A stretch of 64,000 nucleotides of DNA, from positions 15,534,001-15,598,000 of the forward strand of contig OU452198.1 of NCBI GenBank assembly GCA_911728435.2, given 5' to 3'. The position numbers and the translations under genes are program-made. Positions 22,062-35,062 of this stretch are shown here, one piece after another. Below the pieces are notes generated by a model, which saw only the letters and a program-made list of their open reading frames with translations, was not told where the DNA came from and made no database searches. The number at the start of each line of letters is the position of its first letter. The first letter of the stretch is position 1. Source of the stretch: Apoderus coryli (lineage: Eukaryota > Arthropoda > Insecta > Coleoptera > Attelabidae).

Positions 22062-24317
22062 CAGGGTGATTCATTATGGTTGCAACAAATGAAAACTGGA
22101 GATTCCTGAAAACAATTCAAGCATTTTTTGCCATTGAACCCATGTCCGCAAATGCATCGTTCTCGAGATACAGGATCTCCAAATTTAGTGGTCAAATTAA
22201 CTTTTTTGTTCATTTCTCAAAAACTAGCTAACCGATTTTGACAAAATTTTACATGCATTTGAGGACAGATAACCTAAAATATTCCGAATTATTTTGGCTT
22301 TCATTAACTGTTCATTGGCGTAGATATAGGGGGCATTTGGATAAATTTTACATATAAATTAGTTAACACAGCTTTGACATTATTATTGTTATTTTAAATT
22401 ATTACTTTTTAAAAAAGAGCAACATATAAGCTACAAAAAAGTTAATTACGTCGATGTTGTGGTTTCTAATATTTTTATGGAAAGCGATAAATTGCAAGTT
22501 AATGGTAGATTTAAACCTACCTAGATTTAAATCAAAATAACGTTTACCAGAAATCAAAATGAAAAATCAAAGTTGCCGTGGAAAACGATTTAATAATAAC
22601 CAATTACTTAACAACACATTTTAAGGCGTATTAGTACAATTAAAAATTTAACAATAAAAAATCTAAACTCGAAATTAAAATAAGAAAATTAATAACAACT
22701 GTTCAAACTGACCATTGACAGTAATGCACATTCTACATCTTTCAACTAATGAATTTGTAGCTCTAATAAGGATATTATGATTGTTTCTTATTTTCCTAGC
22801 AGCTTCATGAACTATCTCCAGTAGTTGGTTTTCATTTATAGTTGCTACACTGTAAACCAATTGTTTCATGTGCCCCCATAAAAAGAAGTCGAGCGAATTC
22901 AGATTCGGTGATCTTGGAGGCCACTCAATGGAACCTCCCAAACCAATCCAATTGTTTCTAAACAGTTGATTTAAAACTTCTGTTACTTGTCTACCACGGT
23001 GCGCAGGGGCTCCGTCATGTTGATACCACACGTTTCGAACAATATTCAGAGGTACATCCTCAATAAATTCGGGTAGGCGGTGGTTGTGTAGGAAAAGACT
23101 ATTGATTTGAGTTTAAATGCCCATTAATTACGAACAACGGCAATAATTTATTGTTAAACATGCCACCCCAAACATTGATACTAAAACGTTCTTGAAAATT
23201 TCGCTGCCTAATAGCACGAGGGTTGTTTAAAGATTATACATGTTCATTATGGTTTGTGTTTATGCCATCTCTAGTAAAAGTTGTTTCATCTGACCAGATC
23301 ACTTTCTCTAAAAATCTTTCATCTTCTTAATGCTTACCAAGAACCCAATTACAAAATAGTAGGCGCCTTTCACGGTCTCCAGGATGTAGGGCCTGGACAT
23401 CTTGATGATGATAGAGATAGAGCATTTCTCGATTTAATACTCTCCAAACAGTTGTTCGAAGTAAGGCCAATTGAGTTGGTATTCTTCTAGTGCTTATTTT
23501 CGGATTGTCTAAAACTAAATCCACTATGTTTTCTTAGTTTGAATATTTAGACTCCCTATCGTTCTAAGCCTGTGAAATGTAGCCGTCCCTGTTTTGTGAT
23601 ATGGATGACGTCTATGAGGATACCTAATTTGGTATTCTCTGGCCGCTGCTCTTGCATTTGCATCACACAAACATATTCTTCAATTGAAAAACTCATTTTA
23701 ATTTAGAAAAAAACATTCGCAATATTAAAAACAACTATGAAATAATAAAACAATTTTAACTAATTTAAATTTGTTGCTGTCAAAGTTTTTTTTTATTGTT
23801 GCGGCATTCGTTTTTCATGGCAATTCTGATTTTTCATTTGGTTTTCTGGTAAACGTTATTTTGATTTAAATCTACCATTAACTTGCAATTTATCGGTTTC
23901 CATAAAAATGATAGAAATCCCAACATCGACGTAATTAACTTTTTTGTAGCTTATAAGTTGCTCTTTTTAAAAAAGTAATAATTTAAAATAATCAAGCTTG
24001 TTAAAGCTGTCTTTAATTAATTTATGTGTAAAATTTACCCAAATGCCCCCTATATCTACGCCAATGAACAGTTAATGAAAGCCAAAATAATGCAGATTAT
24101 TTTAGGTTATCGGTCCCCAAATGCATGTAAAATTTTGTCGAAATCGGTTAGCTAGTTTTTGAGAAATGAACAAGAAAGTTAATTTGACTACTAAATTTGG
24201 ACACCCTGTATCTCGATAACGAAGCATTTGCGGACATGGGTTCAATGGCAAAAAATGCTTAAATTACTTTCAGCAATCTCCAGTTTTCGTTTGTTGCAAC
24301 CATAATGAATCACCCTG
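22062..24317 (-). mobile_element. DD41D Tc1/mariner element with ~500-bp TIRs
   Basis: Starts CAGGGTGATTCATTATGG, ends with the inverse, flanked by TA (22060-22061, 24318-24319). Inverted similarity runs about 500 bp on each side (22062-22600 and 23800-24317), including the shared phrases cccatgtccgcaaatgc and gggggcatttgg. The decayed transposase lies between them on the minus strand. Confidence 0.85.
22675..23530 (-). pseudogene. DD41D transposase, decayed
   Basis: The N-terminal piece (23327-23524) reads LDNPKISTRRIPTQLALLRT and HPGDRERRLLFCNWVLGK. The C-terminal piece (22675-23031) reads WYQHDGAPAHRGRQV and PNLNSLDFFLWGHMKQ, with 41 residues between the second and third Asp, and ends NGQFEQLL. 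The first Asp region between them is interrupted by stops and frameshifts. Clearly inactive. Confidence 0.8.
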
Positions 24318-24509
24318 TATAGAGGGTAATTATCTGTCCACAATTTTACAACGTCTGAATGAGTTTTAATTTTTATTATGAACTCGACATAAAGTGGTTA
24401 GTTTTTAGACACAAAGCTGTCATGGAACACATATCAAAAAGAACCAAAGCGGAGAGAACGCTTTTGTTACCCAGACGTCTTCACGGAAAGACATGACGAC
24501 TGAAACCAA

Positions 24510-24665
24510 AAGTGATGCACAGGGGGTCTATTCTCGATTCACACATGAAAATCTCGCATGCGACATAATATCGCTCATATTATGTCGAACGATTAGCTAA
24601 AACCGTATTCTTAAAAATCATGCGATTCTTCTTCTCCCATGCGACATATTCTCACATAAAAGGAT
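24510..24665. repeat. Dispersed repeat copy 1 with hairpin CGACATAATAT
   Basis: About 150 bp, starting atgcacagggggtctattct, repeated in the same orientation at 27922-28070. At its centre CGACATAATAT-CGCTC-ATATTATGTCG (24561-24587) is a perfect 11-bp inverted repeat. Confidence 0.75.
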
Positions 24666-24779
24666 GTGACAACCGTGTAAATGTGAGGTATTTGACGTAT
24701 TTGTTACATAATTGGAATTGTGACATCGCGCTGTTCGGTTAATTTAATTCAAACCAATATATCATTTTGGTTCTATATA

Positions 24780-26429
24780 CCAGGTGTCCCACCGGGAAGG
24801 GATTCGATCGATTATGGAGAAACTACACTGTGGAGCACTCTGAAAATCAGGTGTAGTCCGTAGGTCGACGGGACCAATTGGGCTAAAATGTTTTCAAGAA
24901 AATGGGTGTATAATACTACCCTATATAAATTATATATTTTTTTCGAAATATTTGATATTTTATGTCAAAAATGACGTTTTCAGAATAAAGAATAGTAACA
25001 ATTTTTTATTATATGGGAGCTATAATAATTTAATTTGTTAGAATATCCTAGGAGATATAGACCTACTTTAGGCGCCTACGTATATTTTTTTAGTAAATAT
25101 TAATACAGGGTATTTGAAAAAAGGGAAAAAATCAAATTGAAAAAAGTGTCATAATTTAAAATTTTTAAATGGCAACCCCCCATTTTATATATTTTTTTAT
25201 TTTTTTGCATTAAAAATAAGGGCAAGTTTATGAAAGGATGTCTATCCCAAAAACTGATAGTTTTCAAAATATTGCAATTTTACATTTTTCTATTACAATA
25301 GTGATATGAATTTGAAATTTAATTGATTTTAGTGGGCCATGATGGCTTCAGAAAGCAAATAAATATGATGTGAAACTAACTATTAATTTTGAGATGTGAA
25401 AAGTGTTTAGAAGTTCAAGGTTAACATTTTGAACATTTGTTTAAAGTATTTTTTTTTTATGAGTTGACCTTAGTTATCATATGTATCATACGTTCACGTT
25501 ATTAAATTCAAATTCAAATTCTTTATTTCAGTCATAAATTGTACATTTCTGTACATAGACATGTCAATATGTAAACAATAATGTTCAAAATAAAAACACT
25601 CATAATAACATTCAGAGAAAAATAAATAAATAAACAACAAATAAACAAACAAATGAACAATTACAATCGCTAAAAAAAAACTACCGTCCATTAATAGCAA
25701 CAAACTCCTGAAAGCTGTAGAACACGCTATCAATCATTAGTTAATCAAATTCTTCACAGACTCGAAACTTTCGAAATTATGTATTATTAGTCTAACAACT
25801 TTAATGGTTTGTGTTTTTCTGGGTATTTGGTAGTAAATCTTATCACACGTTCTTGTTATCACTCTGTCACATTCTCCATAAATAATAAACAAATTTAGAT
25901 AGTAGTATTCGTTAGTATAATTTATAAGCCCGCCATGATTATTACTACTAATTAATATCTACAATTTGTCATAATAATTGTTCATTATTTTTGACAAGTG
26001 TCATATTTATTTGCTATCTAAAGCCATCATCATCATAAAGTAGGTCTATATCTCCTAGGATATTCTAACAAATTAAATTATTAAAGGTTTCATATAATAA
26101 AAAATTGTTATTATTCTTTATTCTGAAAACATCATTTTTGACATAAAATTTCAAATATTTCGAAAACGGCTGGCGATAGGTACCTACAACATAGTATGCA
26201 TGAAATATGTTTAGAATTAAAAGGAGAATAAAAAAAAATAATTTATATAGGGTCGTATTTGAAATAAGGAAGTTGACATCCATTTCCGGTATAACCGGAA
26301 GTACTAGATTTTTGAAAACATTTTAGCCGAATTGGTCCCGTCGACCTAAGTACTACACCAGATTTTCAGATTGTTCCACTGTGTAGTTTCTGCATAATCG
26401 ATCGATTCCCTTCCCGGTGGGACACCCGT
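24780..26429. mobile_element. TA-flanked long-TIR element (non-autonomous)
   Basis: TIR tips GGTGTCCCACCGGGAAGG (left from 24783) and the inverse at 26411-26427, TA at 24778-24779 and 26430-26431. Inverted similarity extends about 300-400 bp inward, e.g. tcctaggagatatagaccta (25047) against 26040-26060. The tip GGTGTCCCA resembles that of the element at 17888, so both may belong to related Tc1/mariner-type families. The interior holds a LINE tail; no transposase seen. Confidence 0.75.
25495..26030 (-). pseudogene. LINE 3' end fragment
   Basis: Minus strand reads a broken C-terminal coding stretch (with CDRVITRTCDKIYYQI and LIIHNFESFESV) followed by a 3' UTR ending in gaaataaagaatttgaattt repeats at 25500-25530. 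This type of GAATTT-repeat tail is common for insect LINEs. Located in the middle of the long-TIR element. Confidence 0.5.
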
Positions 26430-26879
26430 TATATAAATTCGATATTCTGGTTGCGTTAGAATTTGGTAAGTTTTATTTTGGATAATAATATAGATAGAAG
26501 ATATGATTAGGAATAAATCAATATAAATATCCGAAAAACCTTGGCAGCAGACCACTGGCTTTTGCAAAAACTAAATTTGAAGAACCAGAGAAAGCCTTAT
26601 TCTTTTAGACAGACAAATTAAATTTGAAGCTTTAGCTAATAGGTACATACAAAAAATAGAGTTTTAATTTAATATTGTTAATGTCTTCAGATACGTTATG
26701 TGTTAATACTATAAAATTTTAAAATGATTGATTTATGATATAATTGTTATCGATAGAATGCATATGGTATATCTCCTGAGCTTTTTAAAGAAGGAAGACC
26801 AGTAATATTGGAAAATTGTCATGTTCCAAGAACCAACATATGGGACACCCAAACCGTGGTTGCTGAAATGAGAGATGCC

Positions 26880-27270
26880 TATATTTAAGGGAATTGTGTT
26901 CAATCGTCTTCTCCCACTCTCGAAGGGAGAACCCTTTCCGATAACAACTGGCGTAAAGCAGGGTTGTGTTATTGTCTCTTCTTGTTTTCGAAGTTTGTGG
27001 GAACGGTCATTCAACTTGTTAAGGATGAATTGCCGGGGGAAATAGAGATCGTCTACAGATTTGATGGCGGCGGACTCTCCAAACTTCGTCGACTGCAAGC
27101 TCGTATCCACATCAGTCAATACGCGGACGACAATATTGTCCTAGCTGATACAGAAGAGGATCTTCAATATATACTACACGCATTTAAAAGCGCATAAAGG
27201 AGTATCGGGCTTGAATTGAATATAAAGAAAACACAGATTCTCTACCAGCCTGCAGCAAACTGTTGAACAT
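26880..27270 (+). pseudogene. LINE reverse-transcriptase fragment
   Basis: Pieces of the RT palm: PFPITTGVKQGCVI (26930-26972), then after a frame change ISQYADDNIVLADTEEDLQY (active-site box, 27111-27170) and NIKKTQILYQPA. Stops in between. A different LINE family from those at 8-9 kb and 18-20 kb, closer to the type at 48.5 kb in wording. Confidence 0.6.
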
Positions 27271-27479
27271 TTGGATTGGAACTGTGGGTGAGTGCTTAAA
27301 TGTACCTGTATTTCCACCAGGAAGTCTTACCGTAGAGGTATAGTGCGACTTTCTGGAAGGCACGCTTCCTGGATTTCTAGAAAACGTACCATTGACAATA
27401 ACCAGCTGGGCTTGATCGTGAGTTTTTAGCATAAGCAATAAGAAATGCAATGTGGTTTATGCAACCCAACTCAATCCAA

Positions 27480-27765
27480 GTTTTTAACAGAAACATATGC
27501 TGGATTGGCACAGGTGGACCTCACTTATGGTTGCATGATCCTCCGGTTTAAACCCACTCGATTTTTTTCATGTGAGGCCACCTGAAGTCCTTAGTTTACG
27601 ATACTCATGTGGAAAATGTGGAGGAGCTAAGGAATCGCATTGTTGCTGGGTGTAATTCGATTAGAAATGACCCTTGTATTTTTGAGAGAGTTGGCCAGTC
27701 CATGAGGAAAAGATTGGATTCATGTATCCGAGTTAGAGGTTGTCACTATCAACACTTTTTGTAAT
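27480..27765 (+). pseudogene. DD41D-type transposase C-terminal fragment
   Basis: Frame with breaks reads GHLKSLVYDTHVENVEELRN, RNDPCIFERVGQSMRKRLDS and ends CHYQHFL before TAA, the typical end of DUF4817-type mariner transposases. No TIRs could be assigned; the dispersed repeat at 27922 follows it. Confidence 0.65.
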
Positions 27766-27921
27766 ATTTTGTATTAGGTATAAATGTTAATTTATAATAC
27801 TATTCATTTTTATCTTCCTTCGTAAACGAAGCAACATATGAAAAAAATACAAGAGACAAAAAAGTTGTAGTTTTAGTTGCTTTATCTCAAGACAATATCC
27901 AAACTAAATTACAGTGGCGTA

Positions 27922-28070
27922 CATGATGCACAGGGAGTCTAATCTCGATTCACGCATGAAAATCTCGCATGCGACATAATATCGCACATATTATGTTGAA
28001 CGATTAGCCAAAAACGTATTCTTGAAAATCATGCTATTCTTTTTTTCGCATGCGACATATTCCGTTACCG
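27922..28070. repeat. Dispersed repeat copy 2
   Basis: Direct repeat of 24510-24665 with scattered substitutions. The central hairpin (27972-27998) has one mismatch here. Confidence 0.75.
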
Positions 28071-28162
28071 TTATTTACAAAAACACCTTGTATCTAGCAA
28101 ACAATACATTTGCGTATGTGTTTTGTTGTTTTTATATTTTATTTACTTTGTATTTATTTATT

Positions 28163-31138
28163 AGCTCTCCATATCATATATGTAGTATATATGGAGACTA
28201 TTAGTTTCATGAAATTTTTTTTTTTTTTAATTTCACTGGAAATACTTGTTTTTGGTCATTTTATACATAAATAAGTAGTTTTAAAAAAAGGTCTGTCTGT
28301 CAGTCAGTCAGTCTGTTTGTCTGTCTGTCTGTATGTACGAAAACGCAAAAACCACTTAACAGATTTTAACCAAATTTGGACATGGCAACGAGCTGATTAG
28401 ATTTTGGGAAACATCGAGCGTCGGCAAGTGGCTCAAAACTTTAAAAAATTCATAGTTCTTAAACTTATCCGAAATACTGCATAATTTTTTACTTGAATAT
28501 AACCTAGAATATTGAACATAAAATATTAGACCACATTGGCGTTCGAAAATAGTGTAAAATGGGGTAAAAAATATTTTAAAAAAACGTACTTCTTAAACAT
28601 AGCAGAAATATTAACTAATTATTTATAGCTTTAATAGAATGTAACCTATAAAATGTGTCATAAATAACTTACTTTCATAGGCGTTCGTAAATAGTGGAAA
28701 AGGGGTCAAAACATAAAAAATATATATTTCCTAAACTTATTCGAAATGTGGAATAATTTTTCATAGCTGTGATAGAATATAACCTAAAAAATGTTACATA
28801 AAAGAGTTGGTTCACACAGGCGTTCGAAAATATTCTAAAAAAATGGTCAAAAATGAAAAAAAAATGTTTCCCAAATATTCCAGAAAAATTGGCTAATTAT
28901 ACAGGGTGAACTATCACTCTGTACAAAATATAGCTTTAATATAAGATAACCTAAAAAATGCAGGATAAAATTTTTATTTACATAGGCGTTCGTAAATAGT
29001 AAAAAAAAACTGGTAAAATAAAAAAAAAAATTAAAATGTAAATTTTTTTATAATTAACTAGTTGAATTGGAGTTAAAAATACACGACCAAAATTAATGTA
29101 CCATAGGCGCCCGTGAAAATTCTATAAAAGGGTCAGAAAAAATTTGTATCTGTGATAACTCAAAAACCACTTAACGGATTTTAACCACATTTGGTACGAA
29201 AATACCACAGGATATTTATAGGTGGTGATTAACATTGAGCGTAGGCAAGGAGATTAAAAGAGGGGTCAAAATTTTTTAAAAATCATAGTTCTTAAACTTA
29301 TCCGAAATATTGAATAATTTTTTTTTGCGTTTAATTAAACATAACCTGAAATATTTAACCTAGACAAGTAGACCACATTGACATTCGAAAAAAGTGTAAA
29401 ATGGGGTAAAAAGGTTAGAAAAAACGAATTTCTTAAACATAGCAGAAATATTGACTAGTTATTTATAGCTTTGATAGAATATAACTTAAAAAATGTATTA
29501 TAAATAACTTGATTTCATAGGCGTTCGTAAATAGTGTAAAAGGGGTCATAATAAAAACATATCTTTATACTTCCTAAACTTATTAATATAACCTAAAAAT
29601 GTTACATAAATAAACTGGTTCACACAGGCGTTCGAAAAAGGGTCAAAAACGAAAAAAAAATGTTTTTCCAAATATAACGAATTGGCTACTTATATATAGC
29701 TTTGATATAAGATAACCTACAACATGTAGCATAACAATTTTGTTTACATAGGGGTTCTTAAATAGTAGAAAAGGGGGCAAAATAAATTTTAGAATAAAAC
29801 TAAAAAAAAATTATTATTTTGCGTACAAGAACTTGGCCTAGAAGATCTGAAATATATAATATGTACGTATAAATAGTGCCTCCAAAGAGAAGAAAAATGA
29901 ACAAAACCCGATACTTAAAAAAAAAATAGCTGATGTCTCAAACAAAACAAATATTTATTAAATTTAGATAAATGACAAAAAGGTCATAAAATTATTACTT
30001 TTACACTTCAATAGCCTCGAGGGCAACAGTTTATTTTTTTGCTAATTTATTTACAACCGAACCTCTTGTGTGTATTGAATTAATTGACTTGCCAATGTAC
30101 AATGTTTGAATTTATAATGGCTGAATAAAGATTATTATTTTATTAGTAGTTTATGGGAACTTTTTTCATAAAATGACCTGAGAAATCACCTCCTTAAATA
30201 TTGCCGCATTATTTTAAACATCCTGTATACATATATTCCCCAAACATATTAGAAAAATTGGCTGATTATATAATAGTTTTGATATAAGATAACCTACAAA
30301 TTGCAGCATAAATAAACTTGATTACATAGGCGTTCATAAATAGTAGAAAAAGGATAGAAAAATAGACTGTAAAAATGATATATTATTAGTCTTTTAAGTA
30401 GTTAAATTGATGTCACATATACACGACAAAAAATATGTGCCATAGGCGTCCGTGAAAAGTGTAAACAAGGGCCAGAAAAATTTGTATCCATGATAACTCA
30501 AAACTCACATAACAAATTTGGTACAAAAATACTACAGGATTAACTTTTGGAAGACATTAAGCTAATCAAGAGATTTAAAAAAGTGTTCAAAAATTAAATC
30601 ATTTATTATAGTTGTTAAAGTTGAATAATTTTCCATTGACTAAATAGAATATAACCTAAAACATTTAACATAAAACTTAGGTCACACACATTTTCCGCAT
30701 TATTTGTGTAATTGTGGTTGAAGTACTTAATAGATTTTTAACAAATTTGGTACGAAAAACTTCAGGATATATCTAGGTGCTGATTAACTTTTGGAAAACA
30801 TTGAGCTAAAGGCAAGGGTTCAAAAATTTAGTTTTAGGCGTTCGAAAAGAGTGTAAAAAAGTAGATAAACTAAAAAGGGGTTAAAAACATTTGCTTACAA
30901 AGGCGTTCGTAAATAGTGGAAAAAGGGGTAAAAATAAAAATAAATCCTCATCTTATTCGAAATACGGAATAATTTAAATAAAAACAGCTCACACACACAT
31001 ACAATAAAACTGAAAAAAAAATTGTAAATATAGATTGTCACCAAGGTCACAGAAATATTTTTTATTGTCACTGGCGAAAACCAACTGGCCAACTCTCTCA
31101 CAGAAATATTAGGTACTTGTAAAAAATATGGAGAGCTA
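28163..31138. mobile_element. TIR-bounded element with satellite-like internal array
   Basis: AGCTCTCCATAT at 28163-28174 and its inverse ATATGGAGAGCT at 31127-31138 bound 2976 bp. Inside, after a (GTCT)n-rich lead (28291-28333), a degenerate unit of about 110-140 bp containing aggcgttcgtaaatagtg and ttatttatagctttgatagaatataacct is repeated about 13 times (aggcgttcg-like words near 28546, 28679, 28817, 28982, 29105, 29388, 29519, 29627, 29750, 30328, 30444, 30837, 30902). A longer unit with accacttaac-gattttaacc-aatttgg recurs near 28360, 29165 and 30725. No ORF. A non-autonomous element of unknown superfamily. Confidence 0.7.
29990..30150 (+). other. Short LINE-like 3' tail inside the array
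   Basis: Non-array sequence ending gaataaagattattattttatta, the form of a LINE poly(A)-type tail. It interrupts the repeat units. The phrase gggcaacagtttattt in it recurs outside the element at 31146. Confidence 0.4.
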
Positions 31139-32394
31139 TTCGTGCCTCAAGGGCAACAGTTTATTTCCTTTCCCTACCCAGGAAAAGTATTCTGAACGCG
31201 CGAAAAGAAATTTAAGGTAAAGCGTTCTGTTTTATTGGCATCTTGTAATAGATTAGATTTTTTTTAATACCCGGTAGTACAATTGATTCAAGCTAAAACA
31301 TTTATTATAAGTTTTTAATTTAGCCACCAACTATTGAAAAAAATTGCCCACATTTGCAAAATAGTAATCATATCAACTAAAATCGTATTATTTATATTTC
31401 CTAATAGTCCTATAATCAGAAAATATTCGATATATGTACTTTGTTACGTTTATTTATACCATGACATAATGGAAGACACAATTTGACCTAATGTAGATAC
31501 ATTTATTTATACAATTTGATTATACCAAGGTCCAAGTTCATTTTGATATAATTTGAATAAGATTATTTTTGTGTTTTTAGGAAACATATCATCTGTTCCA
31601 ACTGAATAGGTATTACTTTGTACACATACGCAATTTACGGCTAAAATATAAACGAATGTAATTAATTAATGTAATAAATATTAGTTATTAATTTATTAAT
31701 ATTGTAAAAGATCCGATCTATATAGCGAGATGTTTCATAAATGCCATAAATTTGACAATTAGTCAACCCATTATTTACTTCTTTAGTTTTATATTTTCTA
31801 TGAATAATTTTCTTATATAATTTTAATACTCGTTGGCCAGTAGTTAGGTACAAATTGAAGTACAAGGTTTATGAATACTTATGATTCTTTTTTCTTTCTA
31901 AAACCACCTCAAATATATTAATTTTGATTTATTTATTTTGCTGGGGCTGTAGCTTCATGAATAACATAACATGTTTTCCGGCATAAAATAATTTAAATAC
32001 ATTTTTATTCGTGTATAATACACAAAGTTTCGTAGCACAAATTATTAGATGTCTGAAAATTAAGAATTCTATTTATTTCTTATAAATGCCTACCTTGAAC
32101 ATTTTGTTTCATGATCGATAAATAATAACAATTTGTAATGTTTCTTAATAATTTTAGCAACTAATACATATAACACCTGACTTTGTTCTAATTGACCAGT
32201 ATACTTAATGTTTATTATGTTTATGGGTTTTTAATTGTTAATGTTACATACTGTAACAAAATGTCCTATAAATGTTTTGATTATGTATACAGTCAAAAAT
32301 AATTCGTTCTTGTACAATAGAATTTTCAGCTGATAATGTTGTAAATTGTGCGACAAAACGTTTTTTTTTTTGGATCTTTTTTAAAGGGCTTAAG
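31139..32394. other. Intergenic, nothing recognisable
   Basis: AT-rich spacer without ORF, splice-bounded block or repeat pairs that I could confirm. Confidence 0.4.
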
Positions 32395-33175
32395 GAAAAT
32401 ATCAATATTTATATTTTTGCATATGCAAGTTCATGAATGACCTTATTAATCGTTTCACTTTTCATTTTTAATGATGTAACACAACGTTTCGCCGGTCTTC
32501 CAACAACCATTAATTTAAGATCCATCCTCATTTGCCATGCAAAAAAGATATACCACATATTTTTGATTTCAACTTCAGTCGGTTTTACACGAATTAAACT
32601 AAACCATGGCTGTTAAACTTAACATTTAATAATAATTAATAATAATATTTACGCCACAGATTATTGAGCAAAGTGAGGCATGTTATTAAATGTTAAGTTT
32701 ACTATCCTTTAAGAACGTGATGATAATATCGTAAATATCGTAATTTTTTGTTTTTTAAAAGTAAACGAACAATATCTGTAGGTAAATCAAGCAAGACCTG
32801 CATCTACAATTTGCCTAATGAAGCTTTGTATAACGTCGTTATTATGTAACCAAGCAAAAAATATATGATTGAGATCACCTATCAAGTTGCCACAATCACA
32901 ACAAGGGTTATCTTTAATTCCTATTTTATTTAAATGTGTCATGGTTTAGTTTAATTCCTGTAATTGTTGACGAGTAAAACCGACTGACGTTGATATCAAA
33001 AATATGTGGTATATCTGCTTTGCATGGTAAACGAGGATGGATCTTAAAATAATGGTTGTTGGAAGACCGACGAAACGTTCTGTTACATCAATAAAAATGT
33101 AAAGTGAAATGATTTAAGGCCATTCGTGAACATGTATACCCCAAAATATATTAATATTGATATTTAAGCTCTTTA
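32395..33175. repeat. Foldback element, arms ~220 bp
   Basis: The left arm (about 32395-32615) contains acgtttcgccggtcttccaac and aaaccatgg; the right arm (about 32940-33175) contains gttggaagaccgacgaaacgt, and ccatggttta pairs near the loop. Several indels separate the arms. A MITE-like foldback upstream of gene B. Confidence 0.7.
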
Positions 33176-33724
33176 AATGTTTGTCTGGATGATGGAATAG
33201 CAGAATTTTTACTTTATGTTGTTCACCGGAGCGGCGTCAAACTGTGACTGTGTGGTGGTTAATGGACCACTCTAAAACGTGTAATAAGACGCGGTTACCG
33301 AATTTAGTGCGTAAAATGTTGATAATGACTGGTTGACGTATCGTCATCCTGTTGAATTTAAATCTGGCTTAAGACGAAGGCTTTGTTGTTTCGATCAACA
33401 AGTGTTCTCAACTTTCCCGCAGCCTTTTTAACACAGCTCTCACCTTAGAGATTATTTGTCAGTGTTTTTCAGGTTCGCTAACTTTCTGTCTGACAATCTT
33501 TGGGTCCAAATTTTATCCTTATTTCAAATTTACTCTTAGTTACTTGAAATGATTAACTAACTTTCAACATATTTATTGCTGTGCACATATCTTTTACGTC
33601 GAAGGACGATTGATTTTTCAATAAAGGTAACATACCAAATTATTAGTTGTTAGTCTATTGAAATATTCATTACATCTTAAATGAATAAACATAACTAATT
33701 TCTGCCGCTTTATATGGAACAAAC
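33176..33724. other. Upstream region of gene B
   Basis: Spacer before the putative TATA box; no other signal seen. Confidence 0.4.
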
Positions 33725-33733
33725 TATATAAAA
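33725..33733 (+). promoter_or_regulatory. Possible TATA box of gene B
   Basis: TATATAAAA 126 bp before the ATG at 33859; initiation about 30 bp downstream would leave a leader of roughly 100 nt. Alternative TATA-like words exist in this AT-rich stretch. Confidence 0.35.
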
Positions 33734-33858
33734 AATTTTATTGTTACCAAATCTGTCTTAAAAGCTATAGTTTGTATTCATAATATTTTAGTAAGCCTCT
33801 GGGTCTAAAACAGAAAACAATTAGTTGAGATTAACAAATTATTTAAAATACAAAGAAA

Positions 33859-33909
33859 ATGAGTGCTAAATTGTCGTTAGTATTTTTGGTAGCCTTTGTT
33901 GCTGTTCAG
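33859..33909 (+). CDS. Small secreted helical protein B, exon 1 (signal peptide)
   Basis: ATG at 33859 encodes MSAKLSLVFLVAFVAVQ, followed by donor CAG|gtaata, phase 0. With exons at 37362-37496 and 40920-41036 it makes a 100-residue protein. The hydrophobic start plus the first residues of exon 2 (LITTETRA) form a signal peptide, with likely cleavage near TRA|SIV. The mature part (about 75 residues) is free of Cys and rich in Ala, Glu, Lys and Gln with heptad-like hydrophobic spacing, so it should form amphipathic helices. The design recalls small lipid- or haemolymph-associated proteins such as apolipophorin III, but it is much shorter and I do not claim homology. Confidence 0.8.
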
Positions 33910-35062
33910 GTAATAAATTCATATTATTATTTTACACGATTACTAAATATTGTTGTTAAATGTATAAATTAGTTACTAGTTTGCTGCATTGAATTTAATA
34001 AAAAGGTACAAAATAAGTAGTGAATCAACCATAAATTTAAAATTGCGGTAATTTTCCTAAAGGGTTAACGATAATTTAAAAGTTTTTGTATTTGAAGCTT
34101 CTAAGTATTCGTCGTTAAGTTTGGAATTTATTTGAATTCATTTCTATAATAATTAACAAAAAAATTAGTGTGGTGGTCAAAAATATGTCTTTTTTGTTTG
34201 CTTATTTATTTCCTTTTTGCAATATTTTTTTTTGAGTTGAATCAAAAAAATATTTCAATATTTTTAGTTTATCCCAATTTTTCAAAATTCAAAAAATAGC
34301 TTTAGCTTTAAGTTAAAAAGATCCCTGTGTTTAGCTCAATTGGAGACATACATACACACAGACAGACAGCCTTATCTTAATCGTCCTAGGTAACTTCAAA
34401 ATGGTTCACAATACTTTCCCTGTGCGGAAAATAGAAAGAAAGTCGCCTCAATGGCCTTGCAATGATGAGTGTGCACAGAAAACATATTTTTGAGAACTTG
34501 GAGGATTTTATTAATATAGTGGTTGACCAATTTGCTTAGAATGCGCGAAAATTATGTTTTAATGTTTCAATTAATTTGGTTTGTGTTTTGTTAACTTTTT
34601 GGTTTTTTATTTCGGTTTTTTTTAATTAAACATTTTTTTTACCAGTCTCTGTTCCCAATTTTTTTTTGCTGCCGACGTCATTGTCCTCTTTTATATAACC
34701 CAAATTTTGTGTTTTGTATGATAATGGATATTTAAATTTATTAATTTACATTTACGACGAATATGTTAAACTTAGGTATGATTCATGTATAAACGGTCCC
34801 TATGATTACAATGCATTTAACTATTATGATTATGCTTAACCCATTGTCTTATTTATGCTGTAATAAACTCAGGCTTAGTAAAAATCGATCATTTTGGACA
34901 AGCGATCACATAATTAAAAACCGTGCTAGCGGCAACACTAGGTCAGTCAAATAAAATATACAATAAATATGTCTCAATAAGTTGGAAACATGCAAAACTT
35001 TTTTATTATTAATTTTATGAAAAAAAAAATATTTTTCATAAAAAGTTTTACAAGTTCTTATA
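33910..35062. other. Intron 1 of gene B, proximal part
   Basis: No coding signal or repeat pair seen before the nested palindrome at 35063. Confidence 0.5.

Noticed and set aside
28430..30960. CRISPR-like array
   Set aside because: Units are degenerate with no constant repeat/unique spacer pattern, and the context is eukaryotic.
32480..33100. Hammerhead in the acgtttcg foldback
   Set aside because: GAAACGT is present but no CTGANGA core lies upstream of it.
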